DNA from: Doris montereyensis
Lineage: Eukaryota; Mollusca; Gastropoda; Nudibranchia; Dorididae
NCBI GenBank assembly: GCA_037039925.1
Contig: JAXRKP010000284.1
Coordinates: 147,501-211,500, forward strand
Reading direction: 5' to 3'
Length of the DNA stretch: 64,000 nucleotides
The notes beneath the pieces are model-generated. The model did no database searches. It saw only the letters and a program-made list of their open reading frames with translations, and was not told the DNA's origin. The translations under genes were made by a program, and so were the position numbers. Positions 51,186-63,475 of the stretch are shown here, one piece after another; position 1 is the first letter of the stretch; the number at the start of each line of letters is the position of its first letter.

Positions 51186-51885
51186 ACATCGAATTTTTTG
51201 TCTTCTTCGTCTTTCCACAATTATTTGAGTCTTTGCGGTCTTAAATTTTTTCGTCTTTTCTTTCTTTCTTCAATTTTGTCGTCTGTTGCTTCTTCAATTT
51301 GTTTGTCGTCTCCTTTACCGTCTCTCATCAATTTTTTCATCTTCATCGGTTTTACGATCTTTTTTCAATTTTTTCGTCTTCTCCGTCTGTTTTAAATTCT
51401 TTCGTCTTCTCTGTCACTATTCAATTTTTTCATGTTCTTCGGCTTTACCATCTTTCTTCAATTTTGTTGCCTTCTCCGCCTTTGCCATCTGTCTTCAAGT
51501 TTTTCATCGTCTCTGTCTTTACCATCTTTCTTCAATTTTTTCGTCTGCTCCGTCTTTGTTAAATTTGTTCATCTTCTCTGTCTTTACCGTTTATCTTCTT
51601 CTTTTTTTGGTCTTCTTCGTACTTCTTCCATTTTTTTGTCTTCTCCGTTTCTCTTCAATTCTTTTAAGTTCTCGATCTTTACTGTCTTATGAAATTCTTT
51701 ACATCTTCTCCGTCTTTGTCTTCTTTCTGATTGCTTTGTGATTCTTCATTCTTTTTATCTTTGTTTTCTTTCTTTATCTTTCATGTCTTTGTCACCTTTT
51801 TTTTCTGCCACGCCATTGTCGCATTTCTCCGTCTTTTTCGTCTTCTCCTCCTTTCCTGTTTAGTCTTCTCTGTCTCTCTCGCCTG
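51186..51885. repeat. Pyrimidine-rich degenerate minisatellite
   Basis: Words such as TTCAATTTTTTCGTCTTC, TCCGTCTTTACCATC and TTCTCTGTC recur at roughly 35-50 base spacing. Phe/Ser-rich open frames here are low complexity and not credible as genes. Confidence 0.75.
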
Positions 51886-52839
51886 TTTAAAAAAAAAAAA
51901 GAAAGGCCTTAAATTTTTCAATTTACTTCAATTTTTGAATCTACATGTATTTGGGTCTCATGATATCTATGACTAGATCTACTTTCAAGTCAAATAATAG
52001 CTTTTATAGTGGGCCTTCCTAACGGCACTCGATCTGCATATTTTGAAAGAAAGAAAATATTTAACACAAAACTAGATCTAGTCTAATCTATACCTAGCTT
52101 TTACTCCTACAACAAAGAAAAGGACCCATGAGAGGAAGAAAAACCAGCAGCCATGTTGAAATTCTTTTATTTTCGATTTATAACTCAAATTTTCTTGTTT
52201 TCTATTATTTCCCCATTGAAATTTTGTTTGCGTAACTGGTGTTAGTACAGCTTTTTCACGGGCTTTTTAGACTGTATTGCACATGCGTTGGTCTTAAGCA
52301 TGGTAAATGTTTACCACAATGGACGCTTCTGTAGTTACCGACAGTGGCGCAACTTGCGCACGGTCTATATTTACGGCCCCTTATCACCACCCTGGGCTCA
52401 GTGTTAAATGTTTTAACTTTTATCTTATTTATGGGGGTGGGGGGGTGGATGGCACCTGTGTCTGTCTGTTGTTCACAATGGCGACAGATTTATAGACATG
52501 CTAAAATAATGTTGTGCCCCAACTACAAAACTCATTTCAAATGATATTGTAAAGAGCATTAATATCTAGATGACGAGATTCATGTGAACAAAATAATAGT
52601 TTTTTACACTCACCGATAGTACTACGTGATAGACATGTTACTACTGGTACTACGCCTTACTTGACATAACAAGGCGGCTGGTTGCGGCGACCTTCGGGTT
52701 AATACAGTTTGAAATAATTTCAGAGGGGAATAATGTTACTGCGAACGTGCCGCAAGCTACATGATTGCCTAAATTCATAAATATTTGCCATTAAAAAAGT
52801 ACCCAAGAATATGATCCAATCACTGACTGGGTAGGAAAA
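51886..52839. other. Unique non-coding DNA
   Basis: No gene supported. A short frame near 52,307-52,495 has no support beyond being open. Confidence 0.45.
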
Positions 52840-53012
52840 TTACTGTTAAAAGACAAAGATTCAAAGAAATAACCATAGATCTAGGGTGAGTTGAATAGAG
52901 TTGTAAACTAACTTTTATTTGCCTATTAAAACAATAGCCTGATCTTATTGGTCACCGACCCGAACCACAATGCCTGCAGAATGAATCGAGGAAAGCGTGA
53001 CAAGAAAAATCC
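52840..53012 (+). repeat. 173-bp dispersed segment, twin at 57,140-57,312
   Basis: It runs from TTACTGTTAAAAGACAAAG to CGTGACAAGAAAAATCC. The second copy lies exactly 4,300 bases downstream, with the same length and only scattered substitutions, inside the loop of the foldback element. Confidence 0.9.
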
Positions 53013-54871
53013 CCTGCCCCATTGGGAAATGACATAAAATAATTAGTCAGTGGCCTAGATTTATCAATATTCTGCCACATGGTGAAGTCTTTTGTTTTGT
53101 CTGAATTAAAGCTGTGCGAAAATCAGATCTATTTCCAAAGTAGACACTGAGTCGAGGTTGTGACACAAATGGTACAGTGGAAAATAGTCGCCGTTTTGAG
53201 AGGGATGGGTGGGGTGAGGGACAAGCTGTCATCATCACGCCTGCCCATATTTCGACGAGTAGTTATCATTTTTATCATTAATTTTGTTTATTTTGGCAAA
53301 ACTGATTGATCTAGATTACAATTACATCTTGACGAGTCAGGCTGGTTGAATGAATGAATGAATGGAATGGTGTTTAATGCATGGCGGGCGTGGACAAATT
53401 CTATCTATTTATTTACCGGAACTGGCATATATATATATAAGAAAAAAAGTCAGGAAATATTGGCAGACAGCGAAATGGGGAAAAAAATCAACTTCCTTGA
53501 ATAATACGAGACCGAGGGTGTTGTCTTATTCGTGTGGATTCCACCTGGATAATCGCTTCCCTACTTAATATCAAAGAGGCTAAAACTGAAGTGCGAGTAT
53601 CCCCATTAATTAATAAATAATACTCAATAGAATACTAATCTAGATCTAGACTGATAGTTAACTACGGCCTAACAATAACACTATTTGGCATAAAAATTAC
53701 TATGCAGGTTTCACAAAATGGTCCATCCCCATTTCCCTCTTTTGTCAAAATTTACATGTTATATTTCTTACAAATGTTATATACCATGTTAAAACTTAGA
53801 ACCTGAGGATTCCAGATATGTGACTTTAAGAGATAACAAAGGTCTGTGAGGTGAGTAAATTAGCTTTTAAAAGTCATGTTTTTCAGTCAAGGGGCATAAC
53901 TGTGAAAATTCTAGGTCCAATGCCAGTGACGCAATGTTATGTGGCACTACACGGGTCTGTCAACCGAGATTTCCTGGCGTTTGTTTAGTGACGCAACGCT
54001 TGGGCATCTGGTTTGGAGAGTTCCCTGACTTTTTCTACTTCTCAAGACGTATTTTTGTTTCCCGATGCCTCGGGTATGGAATCCATGACCGGTGCCTTAC
54101 CGTTGATCAGATGACTTGCGTGTTCCGGATCGTGTGGATTGATACAAACCTGAGCGTATACGTATACGGGCGCTCAGATACAAACCGATGCTTCACTCAC
54201 GATAGGTCAAAGCAGGTTTTGCCAATGCAACCGAATTTAACCTGAACGGTCTCCAAATCTAACCTGATCAGTCTCCTTTCTGATGAACGCTTATCGTCTA
54301 CATTTTTGTTTGTGCATCAGCGGGCGCTCATAAGGAGACAGACAAAGACAAAATAGTTCGCAAAGCCGATCGGACGATTTAAAAACAAAAATTTCATGAT
54401 TTCTCAATAGTCTTACACAAAATGAACAACGAGAAAATAACTTGACGCGATATTACCGTTATTAGATCCCAGATCGAAGAAACATAATTTTGTGCGGCCA
54501 TAAGGTCACGTAGACCGCTAGTAGTCTCATTATATTCTAACTCTCATTTCGAGTTACCTATGATTTTTTTTTTGTCTTTTATAGGATAAATGGCCGTAGG
54601 AATACTTTTTCTTTCACTCCAGATCATAAAACTATGTATTTTTCAACCATTTTTTTCAGAGCTTACTGTGCGTTCATTTGTAGACCACTATTGTTACAAA
54701 ATAACGAAAACCTGAACCCTGCCTCAAGTGATCACTGCAAAAGGTCTAGGTTTAGTATCGTTTGTGCAGTAAGAGTTCTTCCTCTGTATATTATGATTTA
54801 GTTGTAATATGAATGTAATAAACAAAGGCAATCAAACGATTTGAAAAGATTGCATGAAAATTTAGCATTGT
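53013..54871. other. Unique DNA, no supported gene
   Basis: A short GAATGAATGAATGAATGG run lies near 53,350. An open frame of 103 codons at 53,934-54,245 lacks domain or codon support. Confidence 0.45.
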
Positions 54872-55004
54872 GGCAAGTTGTCCTTACGGAACAGTGTGCT
54901 TGCAAAGCCACATGCCTAGCTCTTGGCAAGCAGTCCTTACGGAACAGTATGCTTGCAAAGCCACATGCCTAGCTCTTGGCAAGTGGTCCTTACTGAACAG
55001 TGCT
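54872..55004 (+). repeat. Tandem duplication, unit about 63 bp
   Basis: Slightly more than two copies of GTCCTTACGGAACAGT, GCTTGCAAAGCCACATG and CCTAGCTCTTGGCAAG. Confidence 0.88.
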
Positions 55005-55979
55005 TGTTTGTTTGGAAATACATGATTTGTAAACTTTCTCTTTTGTTGTTGTTGTTTGTATTGTTTGGGGTTTGTTTGTTGTTCATTGGTTTGAGGACAA
55101 GATCCAATAGGCCCTATAGACTTGTTACATTCTTCTCTCACTCAAAACTACAACAAGGGGTAGCATGTACACACGTGTCACACAGATTACAATTTCCGTC
55201 GTAAAAGTGACATAAAATCCTTCACATATTTCCTCTGTGAAGAAAAAAGAGAGAGACAATCGGACTCTCTGCCTGGCAGACGTATTGAGTCAGGGAGGGA
55301 AGGGTTGGGTGAGGATGACCAGAGCCGAGACAGTCAAGACTAGTTGCATAATTACCGTGTGTATGTGTACACATAATTAACATACATGGAGATGCTGCAC
55401 ACACACACACACATACGTGCGTAACATGTTTTTTCACTGGGACGAGGCAAGAAGAGGTTATATATATATATATATTAAGTTTATTTTTCACTGTATTTGT
55501 CTCTTTAAATGCAACAAATTGAAGACAGGTGTACGAAAATCTGTTGCATCTTGGCGAAGTCAAGCCAGCAATTGTTGCATTTTGAGGGAGTAATTAGCAT
55601 TGTATAATTCAGTTATATGAAAACATTATGACGAATCATGCATTTTGGCGGCGTGCACTTTGGCGGAGACTACTGTATGTTATTTGCAAAAATTCATGTA
55701 ATTTGTATTAATCTCACTTTGCTGACATGAACTTTCAGAAATGGGAAGAAACGATTTGCCAGGTTTTGAGCGATTTGATCAGTGATGAAATAAGTACATT
55801 GATTTTAAAAATTGGGACAAATATAAAAAATGGCGGCCATTTCCATGGCAAGTCAAAAGGCTAGAAAGTTTTATGCGTTTAGAATCTGTATATCAGGAAA
55901 ATGTGGGTAACTATCTTTCATATTTCCTCTCATCTCCATGTCTAACTAGTGTTTCATAATGTATTTGTGACATCCACAG
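55005..55979. other. Upstream region of the candidate exon gene
   Basis: It contains (CA)n at 55,398-55,413 and a short (AT)n at about 55,458-55,474. No gene seen. It may hold the promoter or a first exon of the following gene; no core element is clear. Confidence 0.35.
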
Positions 55980-56231
55980 GTTCTGACAATGGATACGACT
56001 CAACGAAAATTCATACACCTTGAGAAAGAAATGAGTGAGCTCAGGGAGAATTAGCGATCTGCAAATTAGAAGTCAGAAGCAGCCGAACCAAAATTGAATG
56101 GCTGGAGGATTTACAAAAGGAGAGTCAAACCAAAATAAAGGATTTGGAAAAGATCAACGATAACACACAATGCCACTGTGTTGAGTATATAAAAGAGCTC
56201 AAGACACTGACCGAAAAAAATGGAAAAAGTG
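55980..56231 (+). CDS. Candidate exon 1: coiled-coil protein, with apparent one-base deletion
   Basis: The acceptor CATCCACAG is followed by ATG at 55,989 (MDTTQRKFIHLEKEMSELRE) and a TAG at 56,052. Another phase is open directly from there (ELAICKLEVRSSRTKIEWL, EDLQKESQTKIKDLEKIND, VEYIKELKTLTEKNGKS) to a donor (GTG then GTAAAA). The two parts form one continuous heptad-like coiled coil if one base is missing near 56,049. Either the gene has a frameshift or the assembly has an error. No specific family is recognised. Confidence 0.5.
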
Positions 56232-56908
56232 GTAAAATTTATGTAGTATGAAATAGGTGTAAATTGAGTGAATGAAATGAATGTTTAAAAAAAAGTCTTC
56301 AGAGTAAGTGAATAAAACAAATTATGTCTCAAATAGATGTACATAAAATAAACAGTTATAATGTGCTTTTCAACATCGGGTACTGTAACACTGGAAGTCA
56401 AATCAGGGTCTTCATGCCACAGTGTCCTACTGCAAACAAAGTCAACAGAATATTAGACAATACCACTACCAGTCAATGAAATAGAATGTATCACATAAAA
56501 ATTGATATTTAAACGTTACACAGTCTATCCAGTATAATAGTATGGTCATGAATACCAACAGCTGAACTCTAATGTCTAGAAGATTTTCCTCACAGAGAAG
56601 TGTGGGTGGTTGATGGGGGGATGCTGGTAGGTCCTACTTCTTTCCTTTCTTTCTTGTTTCTTTTTTTTACTTATCTTTCATCTTGCTGGCTCCTCAGATG
56701 GTGGACTGGGTAAATTTCAAAGAAACAAACAAATCTTTCTGAAGTAAGGGCTGTCAGGCCCAAATCCAGTTGCCACATCCAATGTTCAATACAACTGTCT
56801 ATGTTGGATAAGTAAAACAAACAAGTGACCATCTGTTGAAAGGAAAATTGATGGGAATAAATTAAAAGGTGTTATGATTGATGTTATGATATCATTTATA
56901 TTGATGAG
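56232..56908. other. Intron-like DNA
   Basis: AT-rich, no coding evidence, bounded by candidate exons 1 and 2. Confidence 0.4.
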
Positions 56909-57564
56909 TAATACGAAGGAGCCACAGTGGAGTGAAGTCAAAGGCGAAATATGACAATAAGTCACAACTCCACTATTAAAGACAGAACAAACACGTGACA
57001 TTTCGGGTATAACCCTTCGTCAGACAACAAATGAGAAATATTTAGAATCTAGATCTAAGTAATACCTCCGGCATCACACAATGTGATGTCAGAAGAAAAA
57101 CATAAAGGAGAAAGAAAGATTATTACTTCTTATCTGTTATTACTGTTCAAAGACAAAGATTCAAAGAAATACCCATAGATCTACAATGAGTTGAATAGAG
57201 TTGTAAACTAACTTTTATTTGCCTGTTAAAACAATAGGCTGATGTTATTGTTCACTGACCCGAACCACAATGCCTGCAGAATGAATCGAGGAAAGCGTGA
57301 CAAGAAAAATCCTAATTAATAACCTATTATTAATAGGTAATTTTGGTAATCACTGCTTATAATAATTCATATCACTGTCTTTTTCTTTCTTTCTTTCTCC
57401 TTTATGTTTTTCTTCTGACATCACATTGTGTGATGCCGGAGGTATTACTTAGATATAGATTCTAAATATTTTTCGTTTGTTGTCTGACGAAGGGTTATAC
57501 CCGAAACGTCACATGTTTGTTCTGTCTTTATTAGTGGAGTTGTCACTTATTGTCATATTTCGCC
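56909..57564. mobile_element. Complete foldback element with 13-bp target duplication
   Basis: The 656-bp insert is flanked on both sides by the perfect direct repeat TTATATTGATGAG (56,896-56,908 and 57,565-57,577). The left arm (about 205 bp from TAATACGAAGGAGCCACAG to GGAGAAAGAAAG) is repeated inverted as the right arm (about 57,375-57,564). Each arm includes the palindrome CATCACACAATGTGATG. The loop carries the 173-bp segment also found at 52,840. It has no coding capacity, so it is a non-autonomous foldback or MITE-like element. Single-arm relatives lie at 20,533 and 24,221. Confidence 0.88.
57140..57312 (+). repeat. 173-bp segment inside the foldback loop
   Basis: Copy of 52,840-53,012 at a constant offset of 4,300 bases, with substitutions only. 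It may have been captured by the element. Confidence 0.9.
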
Positions 57565-57818
57565 TTATATTGATGAGGTGAGTTTTAAGTAGGTTTTTGT
57601 TTCAATGATACTTTTTATCGGGTTTTGTTTGTTTAGAAGAATAACAGGGACTAAGAATACAGACGTAAACTGCGAAGATTGACATTTGTTAAAGATAATA
57701 ATGTGGGAGACTGAAACTCTCTCGTTGCACAGAAATCTATGACCATTCATGAGATAACGTTTGTGTTATTTTCAACTCATTTTATGTAGTTTTCTTTTTT
57801 TAAATTTTTGCTTGACAG

Positions 57819-57920
57819 TGCAGTGATTTCAACACAGACCGTGCAAGGACTGCAAGGCTGCAATGCGTTCTCAACTCATTACTGCTGAGATCTCAACAAG
57901 ACTTTGAAAACGATTCACAG
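57819..57920 (+). CDS. Candidate exon 2
   Basis: The acceptor TTGCTTGACAG is followed by 102 bases open in one phase (CSDFNTDRARTARLQCVLN, LLLRSQQDFENDSQ) and the donor CAG then GTATGC. Both splice signals are good. Exon 2 ends in phase 0, and exon 3 starts in phase 0. Linking it to exon 1 requires a further exon or a corrected frame. Confidence 0.5.
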
Positions 57921-59287
57921 GTATGCTACGCATGTGTAATACAGTGATGTCGATCTTTTAGATTTCTCTGATTTCTGATTATATGATGTTGTCTTCCTTG
58001 AACTTTTTTATCTTTTGAATTTAGTCTCTTGTTTTCTTCCTAAAGTACTTTTATATCAATTACACACAACAGGATATGAATTGTGATAAATTCCGGCTCT
58101 AAGGCTGTAATTATCACCTATGTTCATGTATGAAAGTACATTAGATTCTTACATTAGAGAGTAGTATGAGAGAAAAAAATATGTTTTACATTCTGATTTA
58201 GATATTTTTTAAAAAGTGTTCTTCATTCTTGTTTAAGCACAATATCAGATTGCTTTTGATGTTGGGACTTCAATGTTTTGAAAGATGTTTCTATTTTATT
58301 TGATTTCAATGCTGGAATAGCGGAGCTCCTGTTGACAAGACATTACGGTTTATCTTACGTATTGACCATTAATGTTGTATGATTGTGTTAGACTGCGCTG
58401 AATTATTGTTCTATATGACCATGTCTTTGTTTATAGTTATTTGTATGAATGTTTTAAATCTGTTTATGGGGGTAGAGTATTTGTACTTGTGTATGTATTT
58501 GTAAGTGTGCGAATGTCTGTGTGAGTAGTGTATGTGGTTGTATCTGTGTGTGTCGATTGTGGAAAATTGTAGTCATCTCCTTCCATCTATTGCCATGAAT
58601 TATTATGTGCAATACGATAACATTGTAGACAACTAGTTTTATTGATTTGTAGCTGGACAAACAAATAAAGATAAAGGTGGATTTATAGTCTGTATCCTCA
58701 CACAAGTGCCGGCTCACAGACTGCACATGATTTATCCACTAGCAGGCTATTTCATTCACAGTTCTTCTCAACTCCCAGGTGAGCTTACAGTACAGCAGCC
58801 TGTTGGTCAGTTAGTACTAAACACTCTAACAATATCTTTCTCTACCAATAGCTGGGTACTCATATACACCTGAGTCAGTGAGAAGATCAGAGTGAAGTAC
58901 CTTTCCTACGAGTACAACATTGTGAAAAAATACACGTGGGCCAGCCATAGGGTTTGAACCAGTGTCGCCGTGATTACAAAGTCACAACACTACGGTTTCA
59001 CCATGCCTCCAAAGACACTATGATATACTGAAAGCTATATATGAATAGAACAATACTTAGATACACAGGTAAATAGATAATGATTAAGAGATATATAGAT
59101 AGATAATTAGATAAATAAGTAATTAGATGTATAGATATATATGTCGATAGAATATAGATTGATAGAAATAAAAGATAGATGTATAGATTAATAAATAGAT
59201 AAGTAAACAGATGAAACTGTGGATATATAGATGAATAGACTGTTCGATTCCTTTACTGAATGCCCCTTCTAAACTTTTCATCAACAG
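57921..59287. other. Intron-like DNA with (TAGA)n
   Basis: No coding evidence. A SINE-like GTTTGAACC motif with CAGTGTCGCCGTGA lies near 58,950-58,975. Imperfect TAGATA repeats lie at about 59,090-59,240. Confidence 0.4.
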
Positions 59288-59384
59288 GGTGAGACTGAGG
59301 ACGGCCAAAATCCAATTGACACACAAGCCGAAGCGGCTAGCCAAGGTGCAAGTCATGCCGACACACAAGGAATGCAAAGACTTG
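59288..59384 (+). CDS. Candidate exon 3
   Basis: The acceptor TTTTCATCAACAG is followed by 97 bases open in the phase expected from exon 2 (GETEDGQNPIDTQAEAASQ, GASHADTQGMQRL) and the donor G then GTAATT. The peptide is hydrophilic and rich in Gln, Ala and Asp, suggesting a disordered linker. Confidence 0.5.
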
Positions 59385-60043
59385 GTAATTGTGTATATTT
59401 TATATTTTGATTTCACTTTTCAGAGAAAGTATTAGTTTAGAGAACATAACGGTTGTTAGAAATGGTGCCGGCTTTTCAGGTTGATTTTGTCGTTTTGAAC
59501 TAATATGAAAGTAGATTCAGCTTTTAATATTGTCGATGCTCAAATGAAACGTTAGCCAGTTTCACATAGTAAATTGATTCAGCTGACTTCCAACACAATA
59601 TCTCCGAGTGCTTTATATGTGTGCAATTTACCTCGGGATGTTATAGATTGTACGACTCAAGCAAACTTTGAACACCTTTAGTAATACGTTATAATGGGGA
59701 TAACTGCTAATTCGTGATATAGAATGATATAAAAAAATTAGAAATTTAGAGAACAAGGATTGTGCCTGAGACCAGAAGGGAGAGAGTGTTAGATACACTA
59801 GGAGAGCGAGAGAAACAGAAAAAAATAATCAGAGAGAGAGGGAGAAATAGAGAACTTGATGGACAGACAGACATATCAGTCTGTGTGGCCTTACGTGAGG
59901 TAATTCACAATCATGAATTTACTTTTCGGTAATCACTGCTTATTTTTAAAGTCAAGATTTTAGTCGTTCCGTATTTAACAAATTGAAATTTACATTGTTA
60001 AAAAGGCAACCCAGGACCCATCAACTTTTTGTTATTTACGTAG
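59385..60043. other. Intron-like DNA
   Basis: No coding evidence. GGTAATCACTGCTTAT near 59,930 also occurs at 57,345, inside the foldback loop. Confidence 0.4.
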
Positions 60044-60143
60044 GAGATACAAAAGGGAAGGAAAGACGCTAGTGAGAATCTGTCCAGCATACCAGCTTAT
60101 CTTAATGGTTTTCCGTCTAACCCATTGGTAACTCCACAAATAG
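60044..60143 (+). CDS. Candidate exon 4
   Basis: The acceptor TTATTTACGTAG is followed by 100 bases open in one phase (EIQKGRKDASENLSSIPAY, LNGFPSNPLVTPQI) and the donor ATAG then GTATGT. The phase carried from exon 3 does not match this open phase, so a missing exon, an indel or a wrong border is involved. The LINE insertion begins about 40 bases downstream and would lie in the next intron. Confidence 0.45.
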
Positions 60144-60184
60144 GTATGTGCACAGACAACACTAGCTTGCATCTATTCTTTCTT

Positions 60185-62950
60185 TCTTTCTTTATCAGTT
60201 CCCATTCTACCTTTCGGTGTATGGGTTCAGGTGCCCGAGATGATCTTTCTCCAGGATGCCCCGTCCTGGCATTTTCTGTTTCCTTCCAAAAATGTTAACT
60301 TTCTATGCTTTAATGCCTCTTTTATATCGTCTTCCCACTTTCTCCGAGGTCTGCCTTGGGCTGTAGCACTGTATACTGATTTAGCTATTCTATTGTCATT
60401 CATTCTGTTTACATGCCCAAACCATCTCAACTGATTTCTTTCTTTCTTAGTTTTTATGCCATCTGCTTTGGTTTGATCTCTTATTGTTGTGTTTCTGATT
60501 TTGTCTCTTTTAGTTTTCCCTACTACTCTTCTTAGATATTTCATTTCAGCTGCTTGTACTCTACTGTCTAAGGTCCAGGTTTTGCTGCATAGAGGAGAGT
60601 ATTGTATACTGCCATTTGGGTTTTTGTTGACAATTCTTGCTTACCTACAAATGCCTTTTCTAGATGGTTATATATTGCATTTGCCTTTTGGATTCTCTGG
60701 CTGATTTCTTCTCTTAGTTTTCCCTCTGAGTTAATCATTACTCCTGGGTAATTGTAGCTTTGAACTTGTTCTAAATTCTCCCATGCCCAATTTAAGATTT
60801 GGTGTTTTAGCTTCCCTCGTTACTAGCATTGTTTTGGTTTTTGTTGCATTTATTCTCATTCCTCTTTTATTTAATTCATTGTTCATAATGTTGATATTCG
60901 ACTGAAGGTCATTTTCTGATTTTCCAAACAGAACTAAATCATCGGCAAATGAAAGCATTGATACATTTACTAGATTGAGCTTCCACATACCTATATTCAT
61001 GTTCTTCATTTTTGAGGATGCCTTTGCGACTGAATCCATAATTGTGATAAACAAAAGAGGACTTAGGTTACAACCCTGTCTTACTCCTATATCTACATCA
61101 AATTCTGCAGCTATGTTTCCAGCTACTCTCACTGAACATGTTGGTTTATTGTAAAAACTTGTAAAAGCTTCTATTAAATTTTGCTCTTCGTTGTGTTCTT
61201 TTAAGGACTGCCATAGTTCGTCCCTCCTCACAGTGTTTAATGCCTTTTCTAAGTCTATAAAACACAAATGCAAGTCAATGTTTCTCTCAAGGCATTTTTC
61301 TATTATTTGACTAATTGTAAATATGTGTTCTTGTACACTTCTTCCTGGTCTTCCTCCACTCTGATGCTCTTCAATCTGATCCTCTACTCTTTTCCTTAGT
61401 CTCATTTCCAGTACCTGGCATACACTTTTCCTGGTACGCTAAGTAGTGATATCCTTCTATAGTTTGAGCATTCCATAGTTGATCCTTTCTTACGTATTGG
61501 TACTACCGTTCCCTTTTTCCAGTCGTCTGGCACCTGTTTGGACTTCCAAGCTCGTTAGCATATTGCATGTAGTAGTTTGTCTGCATCTTCCCCTTGGTTT
61601 TTATTAATTTCTGGATAAACTTGATCTGCTCATGGGCCTTTTTCTAATTTCACTTTTCTTATAGCTGTTTGGATTTCTTCCATTGATATGTCTAAATCTT
61701 CAGCTGTCACCTCTGGATTACTTGTTACTCTTACCAATTGATCTTTACTCCTTGTTTCGTATGTTCTGGAGGGCTTGTGTAATTGTTGAAAATGGTTTTT
61801 CCATGTTTCCATGATTTCGCTGTCTTCTTTCATTTTTTCTCATGCTCTTCATTGCCCACCAGAACAGCTTTTGATTTCCTTGATAGCTTTCTTGAAGTCT
61901 TTATCCAAACTCTTCCCACTGTTCCTGTTTTGCTTGCCTAACTTTGTCTTTGGTGATAGTTCTTTTATTCATGTAATCTATCCTATCCTCTGGCCTCTTT
62001 GTTTGCAAGTATTTCTTTCAGGCGTCCTTCTTTTCTTTGATCTTAGTCTTGACATTCTCATTCCACCATGCTGTTCTTTTCCTATCTCCTTTAACTTGTT
62101 TCCTGTCACAGATCTCTTCAGTATAACTGAGTAGTGTTTCTTTATACATTTGCCACTTTTCTTCCATTGTGCTATCATTCAGATCCATCCGCCTTTCACT
62201 TACAAATCTTTTTATTCTAGATTGGTATACCTGTTTTACTACTATTTTGAGTTTAGTAGCTTTCTTCTCTTTCCTTTTCTGTTATGTTTTCTTCAGTCAC
62301 TAATTTCATTTTGGCAATCACTAGGTGGTGATCACTAAATATTTCTGCTCCTCTGTTTAATCTTGCATCCAATGTACTGTAAAAAAAAAAAGGGAGCTGC
62401 TAACTATTATGTAGTATAATAATATCATTGACTTTTTACACCTGTCTTCATTTACTCTTGTTTATATGTGGATATCTTTATGAGGAAAAAAGGTGTTGGC
62501 TATTTTCATGTTATTCTTTAGGAAAAATCTATTAGTCCCTCTCCATTTGGAGAAGTTGTTGTCTCTTCCTCTTTACCTATTACTCCTCCTGATGTTTCTA
62601 TATTGTTGCCTACTCTAGTGTTTAAATCTCCTAAAGCCATTAGTTCCTGTTTGGATTTAAGATTCTCAGCAGCTATTTGTAAATCGTTTTCGAAGATATT
62701 TTTTTCTTCTTTAGTTGTATCTTCGTTTGGTCCATGAGTTATTAATAATTTAATTTCTCATCCTTTTGGTTTAATATTTACCTCCAATAGCCTAGGGATT
62801 ATAAATTTCCAACTTTCTAGTAGCTTTTCATGCCTTTTATGCTCTAGGAGGCCTATTCCTGCTCTAGCTCTATCTTTGACATCTACTCCTGTGAAGATTA
62901 AAATGTGATTTGGTCCAACATTTTCTATTCCTTGTCCTTTTTTCTTTGTT
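60185..62950 (-). mobile_element. Non-LTR retrotransposon (endonuclease-reverse transcriptase), decayed
   Basis: Read on the minus strand, an AP-endonuclease domain comes first (about 62,950-62,280, with ENLKSKQELMALGDLNTR and RGAEIFSDHHLVIAKMK). A connector follows, then the reverse transcriptase (61,405-60,731) with QSGGRPGRSVQEHIF, LCFIDLEKAL, GVRQGCNLSPLLF and the catalytic FADDLVLFG. The C-terminus (60,544-60,227) reads LRWFGHVNRMNDNRIAK and GRPRRKWEDDIKEAL. The 3' end is an (AGAA)n tail at about 60,175-60,195 (plus strand TTCT), with no poly(A). Stops and frame changes between segments show it is inactive. The order and C-terminal motif fit RTE- or I/Jockey-like single-ORF elements; the exact clade is uncertain. 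A second 3' end lies at 7,525. It sits antisense to the candidate exon gene. Confidence 0.88.
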
Positions 62951-63312
62951 TCTGTATTTTTGTTATCAATTATTTATTGTTTCCCCTCCTTTTCCTCCTC
63001 CTGTTGCTCTGCTCCCACCTCCTTTGTTACTCGTGTGGTCAAATGTGTAAGGCAGACAGGGTACAATGGTAGAATTATCATAGCACAGGCTTCGTCTACT
63101 CTACCTTGGCCACAAAGGAATGAAACTAGTTTACTTTCTAAACAAAGCCGTCACGTGGGAAATTTCTATCATTGTGTTTATTCCTGCCTCCTTCTCCATC
63201 TACCCACTCACCGTCACCTGTCCTTCCTCGATATTGCTACTTTCTCTCATTGTCTGACAAAAATACAAACCCAGTCTGCATTCATTTCTAACTCTCTTTC
63301 TGTTTGTTTCTC
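62951..63312. other. Unique DNA, no gene supported
   Basis: Pyrimidine-rich at both ends. The open frame across 62,960-63,598 is mostly produced by the (CT)n and (CA)n tracts. Confidence 0.5.

Positions 63313-63475
<163 letters not shown>

Noticed and set aside
51198..51976. Overlapping Phe/Ser/Leu-rich frames as membrane proteins
   Set aside because: They arise from a degenerate pyrimidine-rich minisatellite that is open in all three phases at once.
53934..54245. 103-codon open frame as a gene
   Set aside because: Composition and codon pattern do not differ from the surrounding unique DNA, and no domain, splice signal or repeat context supports it.
60231..60704. Plus-strand ORFs within 60,200-62,340
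   Set aside because: They are antisense shadows of the minus-strand retrotransposon.
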